NCBI GenBank assembly: GCA_029058745.1
Contig: JAIDXM010000081.1
Span: 31,365 to 95,364, forward strand
Source: Muribaculaceae bacterium
Lineage (GTDB): Bacteria > Bacteroidota > Bacteroidia > Bacteroidales > Muribaculaceae
Direction: 5' to 3'
DNA length: 64,000 nt
The notes beneath the pieces are model-generated. The model was not told where the DNA came from. It saw nothing but the letters and a program-made list of their open reading frames with translations, and ran no database searches. The position numbers and the translations under genes are program-made. Below, one piece after another: positions 1 to 9,074 of the stretch. Numbering within the stretch: position 1 is the stretch's first letter; each line of letters begins with the position of its first letter.

Positions 1-1280
1 AGATTCTTCACCTCCTTGTTCAGTTCGTCGATTTCAGCCGACTGGTTACGTATTGTAAGGAGCAGTGAATTAAGCTCCTCATTATCGATGTTTTCCGGAT
101 ACTGTTCTTCGACACGCACAAGGAAATCGGCCAAAACGTTCATATAGTTGGTGAAAGCCGCGAATGGGGAATCATATGGACTGAAAGCGGCATGGCTTGC
201 ACCGTCTGCCATGTTCTTGGTGCTCATATAATAGAAATGGTCGCTGCTCTGCAGATAGTCCCAATCTTGTTTCAGCCGACGGTCAGAGCAAAGATTCACA
301 CGTTCAGCCACAGCGTATAGCTTACCAAGGGCCTCATTCTGGAGTTCATTACCCTTCCATGCGGACACATCCCTCGCCTCATCAATATCAGATATAGGGA
401 AAGGCACGGAAATCATGTCCACCGGTTTTAGTTTCGCCACGGCATCGGAAGGCGTTGAGAACACTACCCCCTTCTCTTTTGCGAATCTGGGCAGGGCTTT
501 CATGAAGTCGAAAATACCGGTTTCCTTAGGAAGGAATGAGCCGAAAGTCTCCATGCTCATGTAGAGGTTGACAACCTGTTCCTGTTCGGGCAGAGAAGCG
601 ATCCAATCGATATACTTGTCGGCGGTAAGCGGATATTCATCCCACGTCGTATTGTTGAAGTTGCGGGATATGTCCTCCGAAAGCTTATCGTTGGTGAGAA
701 GGAGTTTCACCTGCGGTGCGGAAACGGCCTGATATACGTAATTCGGGGATTTCCAGCCGAGAACATGTTTCGCGCCCTCGGTAAGGATTGTCTTGAATCC
801 CATGCTTCCCACGACAGCGGCGATGTCGTCATCATATATAAGCTCGGTGTTGGCGAACACCTGGGGTTTGACACCGAGAAGGCGTTTCATGATGTCATCG
901 TGCATCTTCACCTGGCGAATGAACTCCTCCGGGTCCTCAAGCGAAGCGAGGCTGTGGGAGAATGTTCCGCTAAGGAATTCCACGCATCCGGTATCGGCCA
1001 GCTTTTTGAGAAGGTCGATGAATTCAGGCACATAATGCTGGAGTTGCTCGATTGCTGTCCCGGAGATTGAGATGGCGCATTTGAATTCCCGGTTGCTGTC
1101 ATTAATCATCTGCAGCAGGGTCTCAGCCATCGGTATATAGCTCGACATGGCGAGACGCGACACGATTTCATCGTTTGCGAAATCGTCATAGTAGTAATGG
1201 TCGTTGCCTATGTCGAAGAATCTGTAGCGTTTCAGGCGGAAAGGCTGGTGGATCTTAAAATAGAAACAAACTGATTTCAT
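1..1280 (-). CDS. GH57 family alpha-amylase-like glycoside hydrolase, 3' part cut by window edge
   Basis: The reading frame opens with ATG at 1280 and stays open to base 1, so the C-terminus lies outside the window. The N-terminus reads MKSVCFYFKIHQPFRLKRYRF, the HQP signature of the first beta strand of GH57 enzymes, which act on alpha-1,4-glucans by a retaining mechanism. No signal peptide is seen, so a cytoplasmic role in glycogen or maltodextrin turnover is expected. It is the third gene of a minus-strand run after a debranching enzyme and a glycosyltransferase, 46 bp downstream of the latter, an arrangement familiar from Bacteroidales glycogen clusters. The catalytic residues cannot be judged because the gene is incomplete. 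Family call is strong; exact substrate is inference. Confidence 0.88.
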   Translation of the reverse strand, partial: MKSVCFYFKIHQPFRLKRYRFFDIGNDHYYYDDFANDEIVSRLAMSSYIPMAETLLQMINDSNREFKCAISISGTAIEQLQHYVPEFIDLLKKLADTGCVEFLSGTFSHSLASLEDPEEFIRQVKMHDDIMKRLLGVKPQVFANTELIYDDDIAAVVGSMGFKTILTEGAKHVLGWKSPNYVYQAVSAPQVKLLLTNDKLSEDISRNFNNTTWDEYPLTADKYIDWIASLPEQEQVVNLYMSMETFGSFLPKETGIFDFMKALPRFAKEKGVVFSTPSDAVAKLKPVDMISVPFPISDIDEARDVSAWKGNELQNEALGKLYAVAERVNLCSDRRLKQDWDYLQSSDHFYYMSTKNMADGASHAAFSPYDSPFAAFTNYMNVLADFLVRVEEQYPENIDNEELNSLLLTIRNQSAEIDELNKEVKN

Positions 1281-1326
1281 AATCTTATGTTATAATATTT
1301 TATTCTTATTAAGGGGGAGGAGAATC

Positions 1327-2592
1327 TTATTTTCGGGATTCAATCACCTGATTGTATATGTCGATTACCTTTTTACCGGCTTTCTCCCAGGTGATGCCAT
1401 GTATCTCCTCAATTCCACGATCGCGCAGGGTGTCGAAAAGAGCCTTGTTCGTGATGATAGAATGCATAGCGTCGGCCATTGCATCGACATCCCAATAGTC
1501 TGTTTTAATGACATTGGTGAGAATCTCTGCACAACCGCTCTGTTTGGAGATAATAGAGGGGACACCCATTTCCATAGCTTCGAGTGGAGAAATGCCGAAA
1601 GGCTCAGACACGGAGGGCATAACATATACATCAGAATCACGGAACATCTGATATACTTCCTTACCGCGCAGGAATCCTGTGAAATGGAAACGGTCGGCGA
1701 TTCCCCGTTTAGCGGCAAGTCGAATCATAGCTTGCTCCATATCACCTCCACCGGCCATTACAAAGCGGACGTTTTTGTTTTTGTCGAGAACTTTCGCGGC
1801 AGCCTCTACAAAGTATTCAGGACCTTTCTGCATTGTGATACGTCCGAGGAATGTGATAACCTTATCCTTTGTCTCGGTGCGTTTCAGATTCAGGAGACTG
1901 TCGTCGAGAGGAATCACAGCATTATGCACAGTGGTTACTTTCGCAGGGTCGATGCCGTATTTCTCGATGACAGTCTTCCGGGTAAGGTCGGAGACAGTGC
2001 ATATGTGGTCGGCATTGTTCATGCCGTCCTTTTCGATGGCGAAAACGGTAGGATTCGGTTTGCCTCTTGAGCGGTCGAATTCAGAAGCATGGACATGGAT
2101 GACAAGAGGCTTTCCGGTCACATTCTTAGCGTGAATTCCGGCCGGATATGTAAGCCAGTCGTGAGCGTGGATTATGTCGAACGGCACAGTACGGGCAATA
2201 ACACCGGCCACGATAGAATAATTGTTGATTTCCTCAACAAGGTTGTCGGGATAGCGTCCTGAAAACTCAATGCAACCGAGGTCGTTAAGGTGCATGTAGT
2301 TGAAGTCGGCATAGATATTGTCGCGCAGGTCGAAATATGTCTGAGGATTCATCACGTTTCCGATTCGCGAGTTCACATAGTCCCATGAAACGTCGCGCCA
2401 TGCAACCGGAGTGTTGCATGCTCCAATTATGTTGGCGAAGCCACGCTCCTCATCGCCCCATGGTTTAGGAATCACGAAAGTGATATCCATGTTTCCGTTG
2501 GCGTGCATTCCCTTTGTCAGGCCGTAGCTTGCAGTGCCGAGACCGCCGAGGATATGCGGAGGGAATTCCCATCCGAACATTAAAGCCTTCAT
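1327..2592 (-). CDS. GT4-type glycosyltransferase, glycogen synthase-like
   Basis: A 421-residue cytoplasmic GT-B glycosyltransferase. The N-terminus (MKALMFGWEFPPHILGGLG) carries the glycine-rich loop that binds the nucleotide-sugar phosphate in glycogen/starch synthase-like enzymes. The C-terminal half has the donor-binding EPFGISPLEAMEMG block (E-x7-E motif). The start ATG overlaps the stop of the upstream debranching enzyme by 4 bp (ATGA), which indicates translational coupling. Together with the debranching enzyme and the GH57 protein it probably builds or remodels intracellular glycogen. The transferred sugar (UDP- or ADP-glucose) cannot be told from sequence alone. Confidence 0.85.
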   Translation of the reverse strand: MKALMFGWEFPPHILGGLGTASYGLTKGMHANGNMDITFVIPKPWGDEERGFANIIGACNTPVAWRDVSWDYVNSRIGNVMNPQTYFDLRDNIYADFNYMHLNDLGCIEFSGRYPDNLVEEINNYSIVAGVIARTVPFDIIHAHDWLTYPAGIHAKNVTGKPLVIHVHASEFDRSRGKPNPTVFAIEKDGMNNADHICTVSDLTRKTVIEKYGIDPAKVTTVHNAVIPLDDSLLNLKRTETKDKVITFLGRITMQKGPEYFVEAAAKVLDKNKNVRFVMAGGGDMEQAMIRLAAKRGIADRFHFTGFLRGKEVYQMFRDSDVYVMPSVSEPFGISPLEAMEMGVPSIISKQSGCAEILTNVIKTDYWDVDAMADAMHSIITNKALFDTLRDRGIEEIHGITWEKAGKKVIDIYNQVIESRK

Positions 2593-4562
2593 TTCGATTC
2601 TTCGGTTTCTAAGGTTTGTAGTTTATTGAATTCTTTTAAGTTTTTGAGAGTGCGCAGAATTTCTCCCACGTTCTTGGCAGTGCTGACCGCTCCTCGTCCC
2701 GTGTAGGGAGGATTGCCGTCATACATTTCCGACAGAGAGCCGATACACCCTTCGGTCATCTCGTCTTCATAGCCAATCAGCATCCTTTCTATAAATCCGA
2801 CACCGCTGAGTCCGAACACTTTGAAATAAGCGTCGGCATAAAATCCGAACAGCCATGGACGAGCCGGGCCCTGATGCACGGCATATTCCCTTTGAATAGG
2901 GTCGCCTACATAATTCGGGCGATATGCATAGCTTTTCGGACTGAGGGACCGTAATCCTTTAGGGGTCAGGAGCTCTCTGGTGACAAGGTCAAGCACTTTC
3001 TTTCGCTGGCGGCGGTCGAGAGGAGAGTATTCCAAGCCGATTGCGATGGCCATGTTCGGACGCACTTCGAGGTCGGTGTATGAGCCGTTGACGTAATCAT
3101 ATAGATATCCGTAGTCGTTCAGGAAAGTGGAGATGAACGACTCTTTGACTTTGTCGGCGAGACCGTTGATATCATTCAGATATTCTGTTTGGCCGGAGTC
3201 TCCATCATATAGAGAGGCAACGAATCTCAAGGCATTATACCAAAGGGCGTTGATTTCCAGGATATATCCGGTGCGCGGGATTATGGGACGTCCGTTGATT
3301 GAAGCCGACATCCAAGTCACAGGAGAATCCTGACCATTGCAAGAGAGGAGTCCGTTGGGGTTGATATATAGGTTTTGCACCTTGCCGCCCTTAATGACAT
3401 CCACAATCCATTTCATTGTCTCGCCATATCTTTCCCTGCATTCCCGGGTAGATGTGGCCCGGCGGTATTGCTGCAGAGTCCACGCAGTCCATAGAGGGAT
3501 GTCAGGGAGGTCGATTTCCCCGATAGTCTTGTCTTTAATACCCTCGTCGATTAATCTGCGGAGGGCTTTCATGAAAGAATCCATAATAAGCTCATAGTCT
3601 TCCTTATGGTCGATTGCAAGTGTACATCCCGGGAGGGCCATCAGTTCGTCTCTTGCGCGGACATTATACCAAGGATACCCGGCCATGATATACATGCCGG
3701 ATTGATTTTTGAGGTAGAACTGTTTAGCCGAGTTTTTGAGGCAGTTGTAGAAACTTGTGCGGCAAGTTCTCGTTTTGAGTTCCGCCTCATATGTCTCTAC
3801 GAATTCTTCGGGATTTGCTTCAGAAGTAGAAGCCGAGAAAATGATAGATTCCCCTTTCTTGATGGGGACCTGGAAATATCCCGGAACCCAGAGGTCTTCC
3901 TTATAAGGGATTCCACGGTCGCGGTCTTTGTAATACTCGATGCCTTTATACCAGTGTCCGTCGTCAACCCATTGAGGCTGTTTGGAGAACTGCATGTAAA
4001 GGTTGGGGTATCCATGGTACAGGCATGTTGAGATTCCGTTTTTCACATGTTCCACAGCAGTGTTTATCGCTCCGTTCTCTATACACAGGTCGTTGGCATT
4101 TCGGAAAGCGAGGAACGGTTTGAAGCGCAGTGTAGTGTCGGAATGAGCCTCTACGAGAGTGTATTTTATGAGAATTCTGTTCTCATGAGAAATGAACACT
4201 TTCTCTTTAGTGAGGATAACGCCACCCACACGGTATGTCACGGTGGGTACAGATTCGCAATCAAACTGTCGGATATACTTGTGTCCGTTAGGGTTGAAAA
4301 CACCTTCGCCATACTGGTGAAGACCGAGATTGAAAGGAGCGCCATGCTGGATAACAGTCTCGTCGAGAGATGAAAGCAGGACATGGGCCTTGTCGTCCAT
4401 CTCCGGTATTGGAATCACAAGCAGGCCGTGTTGCTTGCGAGTGTTGCACCCAACTATCGTGGTGCAATGGTAAGCGCCTGATTTGTTTGTCCGGAGCATT
4501 TCTTTGGGAAGACTTTGTTCCAGGTTAATCATCAGGTTCTTGTCAAATTTCAGATAACTCAT
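2589..4562 (-). CDS. Glycogen debranching enzyme (amylo-alpha-1,6-glucosidase)
   Basis: A 657-residue protein of the bacterial GDE family: an N-terminal beta-rich domain (about residues 1-260) and a C-terminal (alpha/alpha)6 toroid with segments such as AGYPWYNVRARDELMALPG and the late EYAVHQGPARPWLFGFY block. It hydrolyses alpha-1,6 branch points left after trimming of glycogen side chains. There is no signal peptide, so it acts in the cytoplasm. It is the first gene of the minus-strand operon and has an exact Bacteroidota promoter about 150 bp upstream. The downstream glycosyltransferase start overlaps its stop. Confidence 0.9.
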   Translation of the reverse strand: MSYLKFDKNLMINLEQSLPKEMLRTNKSGAYHCTTIVGCNTRKQHGLLVIPIPEMDDKAHVLLSSLDETVIQHGAPFNLGLHQYGEGVFNPNGHKYIRQFDCESVPTVTYRVGGVILTKEKVFISHENRILIKYTLVEAHSDTTLRFKPFLAFRNANDLCIENGAINTAVEHVKNGISTCLYHGYPNLYMQFSKQPQWVDDGHWYKGIEYYKDRDRGIPYKEDLWVPGYFQVPIKKGESIIFSASTSEANPEEFVETYEAELKTRTCRTSFYNCLKNSAKQFYLKNQSGMYIMAGYPWYNVRARDELMALPGCTLAIDHKEDYELIMDSFMKALRRLIDEGIKDKTIGEIDLPDIPLWTAWTLQQYRRATSTRECRERYGETMKWIVDVIKGGKVQNLYINPNGLLSCNGQDSPVTWMSASINGRPIIPRTGYILEINALWYNALRFVASLYDGDSGQTEYLNDINGLADKVKESFISTFLNDYGYLYDYVNGSYTDLEVRPNMAIAIGLEYSPLDRRQRKKVLDLVTRELLTPKGLRSLSPKSYAYRPNYVGDPIQREYAVHQGPARPWLFGFYADAYFKVFGLSGVGFIERMLIGYEDEMTEGCIGSLSEMYDGNPPYTGRGAVSTAKNVGEILRTLKNLKEFNKLQTLETEESK

Positions 4563-4713
4563 AGGGAAAATATCTGTTATTGTTAGGTAAATTTTGAGTC
4601 ATGGTCCAGATGGAGAAGAGAACCGGCTTTATAACATGAGGGGCTGGGACAGAATTTTGGATTTTGTTATTGAATAATTCATCAATCGAGTCTCTCATTG
4701 GAATAACGCTTTA

Positions 4714-4744
4714 CAAAGATAGCCTTTTGTTGTTTAAATTGCAA
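4714..4744 (-). promoter_or_regulatory. Bacteroidota promoter for the glycogen operon
   Basis: Read on the minus strand: TTG (4742-4744), a 20-bp spacer, then TATCTTTG (4714-4721). This matches the Bacteroidota -33/-7 consensus TTG-N19-21-TAnnTTTG exactly. It gives the debranching gene a leader of roughly 140 nt. Nothing else is recognisable in the 286-bp gap 4563-4848. Confidence 0.7.
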
Positions 4745-4848
4745 AAAAAATATGATAAAAAAATTCGTTTTTATAGAAAACTGAGAAAAAGATGTTATTT
4801 AACATACAAAAACGATGTTTCCGGGGCCATTGGCAAGGTATGTCCCAA

Positions 4849-6279
4849 TCAGTCATCGCTTGATACAGGTTTGACATCCGAGTCGTCGGAATGTATGAAA
4901 GGCTTTGGCGTGGCGTTGACGATTTTTTCCTTGTCAATGTCTTCCGGGAGGTCGATGTCAGCGATTTTCCTGGTGTCGAGAGAGTCGTAGCAGTCATCGA
5001 GCCAGGAATCTATTTTGTCGAGGATATCACGGTATATAAGGGAGAAGCGAGGGATGAAATTTGAGTCGCCGACGTGGTCGAGCCTACGCAGTAGCTCCCC
5101 GACAGTCAGGTTGCCGGTTTCTGTGGCCGGGGCCACTCCTGTGCGGTCGTCAGGAAGCATCACGTAATTGATGAACCCGGCTTTTTGCAATTGCTCGCAA
5201 AGATTGGTCACGACCTGAATCGGAATGTCGTAGTAGAAACTCAGTTGCGAACGCGTGAGCGGAGTCTTTCCCTTCCTGAAACGGCTCACTATTGCCGCAG
5301 TCAGTATTATTGTAACCTTCCTCTCATAGTTTTCCGACATTTTCTTGATGTCGCCGATGAAGTTGAAGTTAAGCACATTCTGAAGAGAATATGTCAGGAC
5401 ACATCCGAACAAAAGAATGAGCCAAGACAGCTGTAGCCATATGAGCAGCAAAGGGAGGAATGCGAAAGACCCATATATGGCATTGTACTTTGAGACGTAT
5501 ATCTGCCCGTTTACGAACAGCATCTGCAGAATCTGGAATACGATTGCGCAAATCGCACCGGAGATGGCCGCGTATTTGAATTTGACTTTGGTGTTCGGAA
5601 TCAGGAAAAACGACAGAGAGAACGCGAGCCACGCCAACACCACCGGAGAGGTTTCGAGAGCGATGTTGACAAGAGGAGATAGGAAGGCGAAGTGAATGTT
5701 GTCCTGGACGATGGCCGACATGAATATAGAAACACCGGAAGAGCATATCATCAATACAGGTACCATAAGGCATATGGATGTGTAGTCGGTGACTTTCTGG
5801 TAGAAACTGCGGTCGTGCTTCACATCCCATATGTGATTGAACGAGCTCTCGATGTATGAAAGCAGAGATATGAGGGTCCAAAGCAGGAAAACAATGCCGA
5901 TTCCGACAAAAAGACCCTGCGATGCCTCCTTAAGATAGGAGTCCACGAATTTGAGGGCAAACTCCAGGCCTTTCCTTTGCGCGGGAAAAGATTGGTAAAG
6001 CTGGTCTTCGAGCAGGTTCTGGAATCCGAACCCGCGTCCGATGGCAAAGAGGAGAGCGAAAGCCGGCACAATAGCGAGCACTGTGGAGTATGTCAGCGAC
6101 ATCGAGCGGGACTGCAGGTCGCGGTCGAGGAAAGACCTCACGGAAAGGTTCAGCACTTTTATGGTGCGTATCCCAGAGGTGTCGCGGGTTTCTTTCCAGA
6201 CCCCCGACCAACAGTAGTTTACAAACTCTTGGATTCTGTTGATAAGCTCAGTTAGCTTAGACTCTTTCTTTGCGGCCAT
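4849..6279 (-). CDS. YihY/BrkB family inner-membrane protein
   Basis: A 476-residue polytopic membrane protein of the YihY/BrkB (UPF0761) family, once mislabelled RNase BN. About six hydrophobic helices lie between residues 60 and 300 (for example around VGIGIVFLLWTLISLLSYI and FAFLPLLLIWLQLSWLILL). A charged cytoplasmic C-terminal tail of ~170 residues follows, with a winged-helix-like stretch (LTRSQLSFYYDIPIQVVTNL), typical of the longer Bacteroidota members. Its molecular function is not established. It stands alone between the glycogen operon and rnpB, all on the minus strand. Confidence 0.85.
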   Translation of the reverse strand: MAAKKESKLTELINRIQEFVNYCWSGVWKETRDTSGIRTIKVLNLSVRSFLDRDLQSRSMSLTYSTVLAIVPAFALLFAIGRGFGFQNLLEDQLYQSFPAQRKGLEFALKFVDSYLKEASQGLFVGIGIVFLLWTLISLLSYIESSFNHIWDVKHDRSFYQKVTDYTSICLMVPVLMICSSGVSIFMSAIVQDNIHFAFLSPLVNIALETSPVVLAWLAFSLSFFLIPNTKVKFKYAAISGAICAIVFQILQMLFVNGQIYVSKYNAIYGSFAFLPLLLIWLQLSWLILLFGCVLTYSLQNVLNFNFIGDIKKMSENYERKVTIILTAAIVSRFRKGKTPLTRSQLSFYYDIPIQVVTNLCEQLQKAGFINYVMLPDDRTGVAPATETGNLTVGELLRRLDHVGDSNFIPRFSLIYRDILDKIDSWLDDCYDSLDTRKIADIDLPEDIDKEKIVNATPKPFIHSDDSDVKPVSSDD

Positions 6280-6393
6280 TTGTGTTGTTTTTGAGAGTAA
6301 CGCCGAAAATTCTCTCGACTTGACGAAGAAACTCCGGAGTAGTGAAAGTATAGTTAGAAAATGCAGATAATACTCAAATTGTTCAATAAGATA

Positions 6394-6425
6394 CAGCCGA
6401 CGGAAACAAAAGAGTCCGTCGGCTG
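6394..6425 (-). terminator. Hairpin terminator downstream of rnpB
   Basis: Perfect 10-bp inverted repeat CAGCCGACGG / CCGTCGGCTG around a 12-nt loop, just beyond the rnpB 3' end. The T-rich tail on the minus strand is weak (TATCTTATTG), so this may be a processing or stability hairpin rather than a strong intrinsic terminator. Confidence 0.6.
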
Positions 6426-6429
6426 TAGT

Positions 6430-6785
6430 AAAGCAGAAGCGATGTAAGCCGGGTTATGTGCCGCGTATAGCGGTGTCTGTCATTTATCTACGCCCCACGG
6501 TTGCCCGAGGGCTCAAGCAGCCTACCCCCCGGCAATGGACGGGCCGTCCTTGATTGCCGGTATATTTGGCCTTGCAACACATGGGATGTGCGGCCTCCTG
6601 TGTCGCCACAGGAGCCGGTGGGCTCTTACCCCGCCTTTTCACCCTTACCTCCAGAAAGGAGGCGGTTGTTTTCTGTCACTTATCCCCGGCGTCGCCGCCG
6701 GCTTCCCGTTAGGAAACATGTCGCCCTATGTTGCCCGGACTTTCCTCTTGACGAAACCTCGTCAAGCGACAGACCTCACTTCTGC
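6430..6785 (-). ncRNA. rnpB: RNase P RNA (bacterial class A)
   Basis: Read on the minus strand, this stretch contains the universally conserved RNase P RNA blocks in order: GAGGAAAGTCCGGGC (6733-6747) near the 5' end, the AGATAAATGACAGAC block (6475-6489), and the 3' strand of the P4-like core with ACCCGGCTTACA (about 6443-6454). Hairpins such as CTCCTTTCTGGAG and GGCTCCTGTGGCGACACAGGAG sit between them. The RNA is the ribozyme that trims tRNA 5' leaders. Exact ends are estimated. The 5' end overlaps the last ~9 bp of the upstream kinase-like gene, and no consensus promoter is visible there, so co-transcription and processing is possible. Confidence 0.95.
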
Positions 6786-7450
6786 AAATTTCCGGCTGAA
6801 TTACAGCCGTGATATTTTGCGAGAGCGAATGAAATGATTATATCCGCAGTCATATCGTGGGATATTGCGGAAGCGTCGAGTGAGAGATGATAATTAGAGG
6901 CTTTGCCCCAAAAGCGCCCCGTGAAATAATTGTAATAGCTTTCGCGGTCGCGGTCGCGCTTTCTGGCCAGCTCTTCCGCCTCCTGAGGAGATGCGGAGTC
7001 TTTACGTTCTACAATTTTACGTACTCTATGAGAAATCGGGGCGTGCAGGAATATGCTGACAAGTCCGGGAATGTCCCGGAGGACATAGTCGGCAGTCCGT
7101 CCGACAATCACGCAAGAGCCCAACTCGCTGATTTTCCTTATTGCGGTGCTCTGTTCCTCATAAAGGTTTTCCTCACACATGGAAGTGTTGTGGAAGTTGT
7201 CGGCAATTCCATACACCCCTTGCAGAAGTGACCGGAAGGGAGACGGCTTTTTCTCATCGGCGGCTGCGAAAATCTCAGGAGCCATTCCGAGGTTTTCGGC
7301 AACTTGAGAGAGCAACTCCTTGTCGTAGTATGAGATTCCGAGTTTTGCGGCTACAAGCTTACCGATGCTTCGTCCCCCGCTGCCGAATTGGCGGCCGATG
7401 ACAATCACCAGATTCCCGGAAGCGGGGTGATAGGATTCCTGTGTATTCAT
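6776..7450 (-). CDS. Cytidylate kinase-like family protein
   Basis: A 224-residue P-loop protein of the 'cytidylate kinase-like' group (Cytidylate_kin2). The Walker A variant is GRQFGSGGRSIGK near residue 19, followed by the family's conserved region of the form YYDKELLSQVAENLG. A canonical Cmk is a different family, so the substrate is uncertain; members are common in Bacteroidales and Firmicutes. It is divergent from the small unknown gene at 7620. Its stop codon lies inside the 5' end of rnpB. Confidence 0.85.
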   Translation of the reverse strand: MNTQESYHPASGNLVIVIGRQFGSGGRSIGKLVAAKLGISYYDKELLSQVAENLGMAPEIFAAADEKKPSPFRSLLQGVYGIADNFHNTSMCEENLYEEQSTAIRKISELGSCVIVGRTADYVLRDIPGLVSIFLHAPISHRVRKIVERKDSASPQEAEELARKRDRDRESYYNYFTGRFWGKASNYHLSLDASAISHDMTADIIISFALAKYHGCNSAGNLQK

Positions 7451-7524
7451 TAATTCTCTGTTGTGTTGAAAATATAACGTCCGAAAGGTAAATATTGCCC
7501 TTGGAAGATGTATTTTTCACTTTG

Positions 7525-7601
7525 CAAAATTAATAAATCGGTTTCAGATAGAAAAATTACCCGCATTATTTTATCTGTTTGTGGAAAATTTTTTATTTTT
7601 G
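7525..7601. promoter_or_regulatory. Divergent -7 elements between the kinase-like gene and the unknown gene
   Basis: On the minus strand TAATTTTG (7525-7532) and on the plus strand TATTTTTG (7594-7601) both match TAnnTTTG. Neither has a clear TTG at the expected -33 distance, so each is only a partial promoter match. The plus-strand element excludes an upstream GTG at 7581 as start of the unknown gene. Confidence 0.4.
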
Positions 7602-7619
7602 CGCCACGAAAACTTGAAC

Positions 7620-8018
7620 ATGATGAATCAGATATTGAAAAACCTTGAGAACGATCCCGACGGGATGGCGACGTATGAGTATATTGTCAACAATTGCGAG
7701 ACGTGTGCCGATATGATGCCAGATCTTGTCGAAAACCTTAAGAGGGTTGATATGTCGGGGCAGTTTCTCGCCAGCAGCGCCCGATTCCTGGCCGCTGTTG
7801 ACAGGGAGAAATTCTCACCTTGGCTTTCGCCTTTGATAGAGGGGGCTATATCAAAAGACAGGGAGCGTCGTTACATCGGTTCGCTGCTTGAGGCGATATG
7901 GGGGGTGGATTACAAGTCGCGTGTGGCGGAACTCCAAGAAACCGACGACAATTTCCGCAGGATTTACAAACGTATATTCCCTGCGGAGTCGAACGATTCT
8001 ATCCAACATAGCATCTGA
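7620..8018 (+). CDS. Small protein of unknown function
   Basis: I do not recognise this 132-residue protein. It is soluble, has no signal peptide or membrane segment, and looks mainly alpha-helical with an acidic N-terminal half. Visible features are NNCETCADMMPDL (two cysteines three residues apart) and a C-terminal basic stretch RRIYKRIF. Two adjacent ATG codons (7620 and 7623) can serve as start; an upstream GTG overlaps the -7 element and is unlikely. It ends 30 bp before the cyclophilin gene and probably shares its transcript. The compact gene and its own upstream -7 box support that it is real. Confidence 0.7.
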   Translation: MMNQILKNLENDPDGMATYEYIVNNCETCADMMPDLVENLKRVDMSGQFLASSARFLAAVDREKFSPWLSPLIEGAISKDRERRYIGSLLEAIWGVDYKSRVAELQETDDNFRRIYKRIFPAESNDSIQHSI

Positions 8019-8048
8019 CCCATTGTGGATGGAAAACGAGAGACAATT

Positions 8049-8888
8049 ATGAGATATTTAAAGACGACTCTCGCCGCCCTTGCTATGGGAGTGTCGGGAG
8101 TCATGGCACAGACAGATATGGCAGAAATCACACCAATCAATCCTGAAGACGCTGTGGTGGAACTGAAGACCAGCATGGGCGACATTACGGTGGAACTGTA
8201 TAACGACACACCCCTTCACAAGGAAAACTTTCTCAAGCTTGTAGGGGAAGGGTTCTATGACGGGATCCTGTTCCATAGGGTCATAGACTCGTTTATGATT
8301 CAGACAGGCGACCCTGACTCAAAAGGCGCGGCTCCGGGAGCGCGGCTTGGGTCAGGCAATCCCGGCTACACCATAGCGGCAGAGATAGAGTATCCGACCC
8401 ATTATCATAAGTATGGCGCACTTGCCGCGGCACGTACCGGCGACGCCTATAATCCCGAACGCCGTTCTTCCGGCTCCCAGTTCTATATAGTGACCGGACG
8501 CACCATGACAGAGCGTCAGGTGGAGGCAATGGATCTCAAGCGTAAGAACACCCAGATGGAGCAGGTGTTCCAGAGTCTTGCAATGCAATGCAGGGACACG
8601 ATTCAGGCGATGCAGAAGGCAGGCGACCAGGAAGGTCTTGAGACACTCCGGCAGCGACTCATAAAGGAGACAGAAGAAAAGGTTGGTGCTGTGGATTTGC
8701 CCGACCAGCTGAAGAAAGATTATGTTGAGCGTGGGGGCACTCCGCATCTTGACGGCCAATATACTGTCTTCGGGGAGGTGCTAAAAGGGATGGATGTTGT
8801 GGATAGAATCCAGAAAGTTGCCACAGACGATGCGGATCGTCCCAAAGAGGATATCCGGATAATATCGGCGAAGGTTTTGAAAAAATAG
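8049..8888 (+). CDS. Secreted cyclophilin-type peptidyl-prolyl cis-trans isomerase
   Basis: A 279-residue protein that begins with a signal peptide (MRYLKTTLAALAMGVSGVMA, cleavage likely before Q). A cyclophilin domain follows (VELKTSMGDITVELYNDTP, then FHRVIDSFMIQTGDP with the active-site arginine, and GSQFYIVTG). A helical insertion of about 85 residues (roughly 165-245) sits before the last strand block (YTVFGEVLKGMDVVDRI), as in many Bacteroidota periplasmic members. It should speed proline isomerisation of exported proteins in the periplasm. The start at 8049 is preferred over 8025 because the signal peptide begins there. Confidence 0.9.
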   Translation: MRYLKTTLAALAMGVSGVMAQTDMAEITPINPEDAVVELKTSMGDITVELYNDTPLHKENFLKLVGEGFYDGILFHRVIDSFMIQTGDPDSKGAAPGARLGSGNPGYTIAAEIEYPTHYHKYGALAAARTGDAYNPERRSSGSQFYIVTGRTMTERQVEAMDLKRKNTQMEQVFQSLAMQCRDTIQAMQKAGDQEGLETLRQRLIKETEEKVGAVDLPDQLKKDYVERGGTPHLDGQYTVFGEVLKGMDVVDRIQKVATDDADRPKEDIRIISAKVLKK

Positions 8889-8959
8889 ACATCCCTTTCC
8901 CGGAAGACGAAGGAATTAAGTCTTTACAAAATATAAAGAAATAGAAAAGAGCGGAAAAA

Positions 8960-8990
8960 TTGTGGTTTTGAGATAAAATTCCTAAATTTG
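8960..8990 (+). promoter_or_regulatory. Bacteroidota promoter for the DUF349 gene
   Basis: TTG (8960-8962), 20-bp spacer, TAAATTTG (8983-8990): an exact match to the Bacteroidota consensus. It overlaps an in-frame ATG at 8988, which therefore cannot be the start. The downstream ATG at 9075 gives a leader of ~78 nt. Confidence 0.7.
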
Positions 8991-9074
8991 AAGCTTGAAT
9001 TACGCAATCACGACGGACTGGACCCAATTTTTCGGCAGAATGAATGCGTTCAGTCCCCAAAAACTACTATCAGC

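Noticed and set aside
6501..6837. Open frames over the rnpB locus
   Set aside because: They are cysteine/proline-rich shadows of a structured RNA with clear RNase P signatures.
7581..7619. GTG start for the small unknown gene
   Set aside because: It overlaps the plus-strand -7 element; two ATG codons follow at 7620 and 7623.
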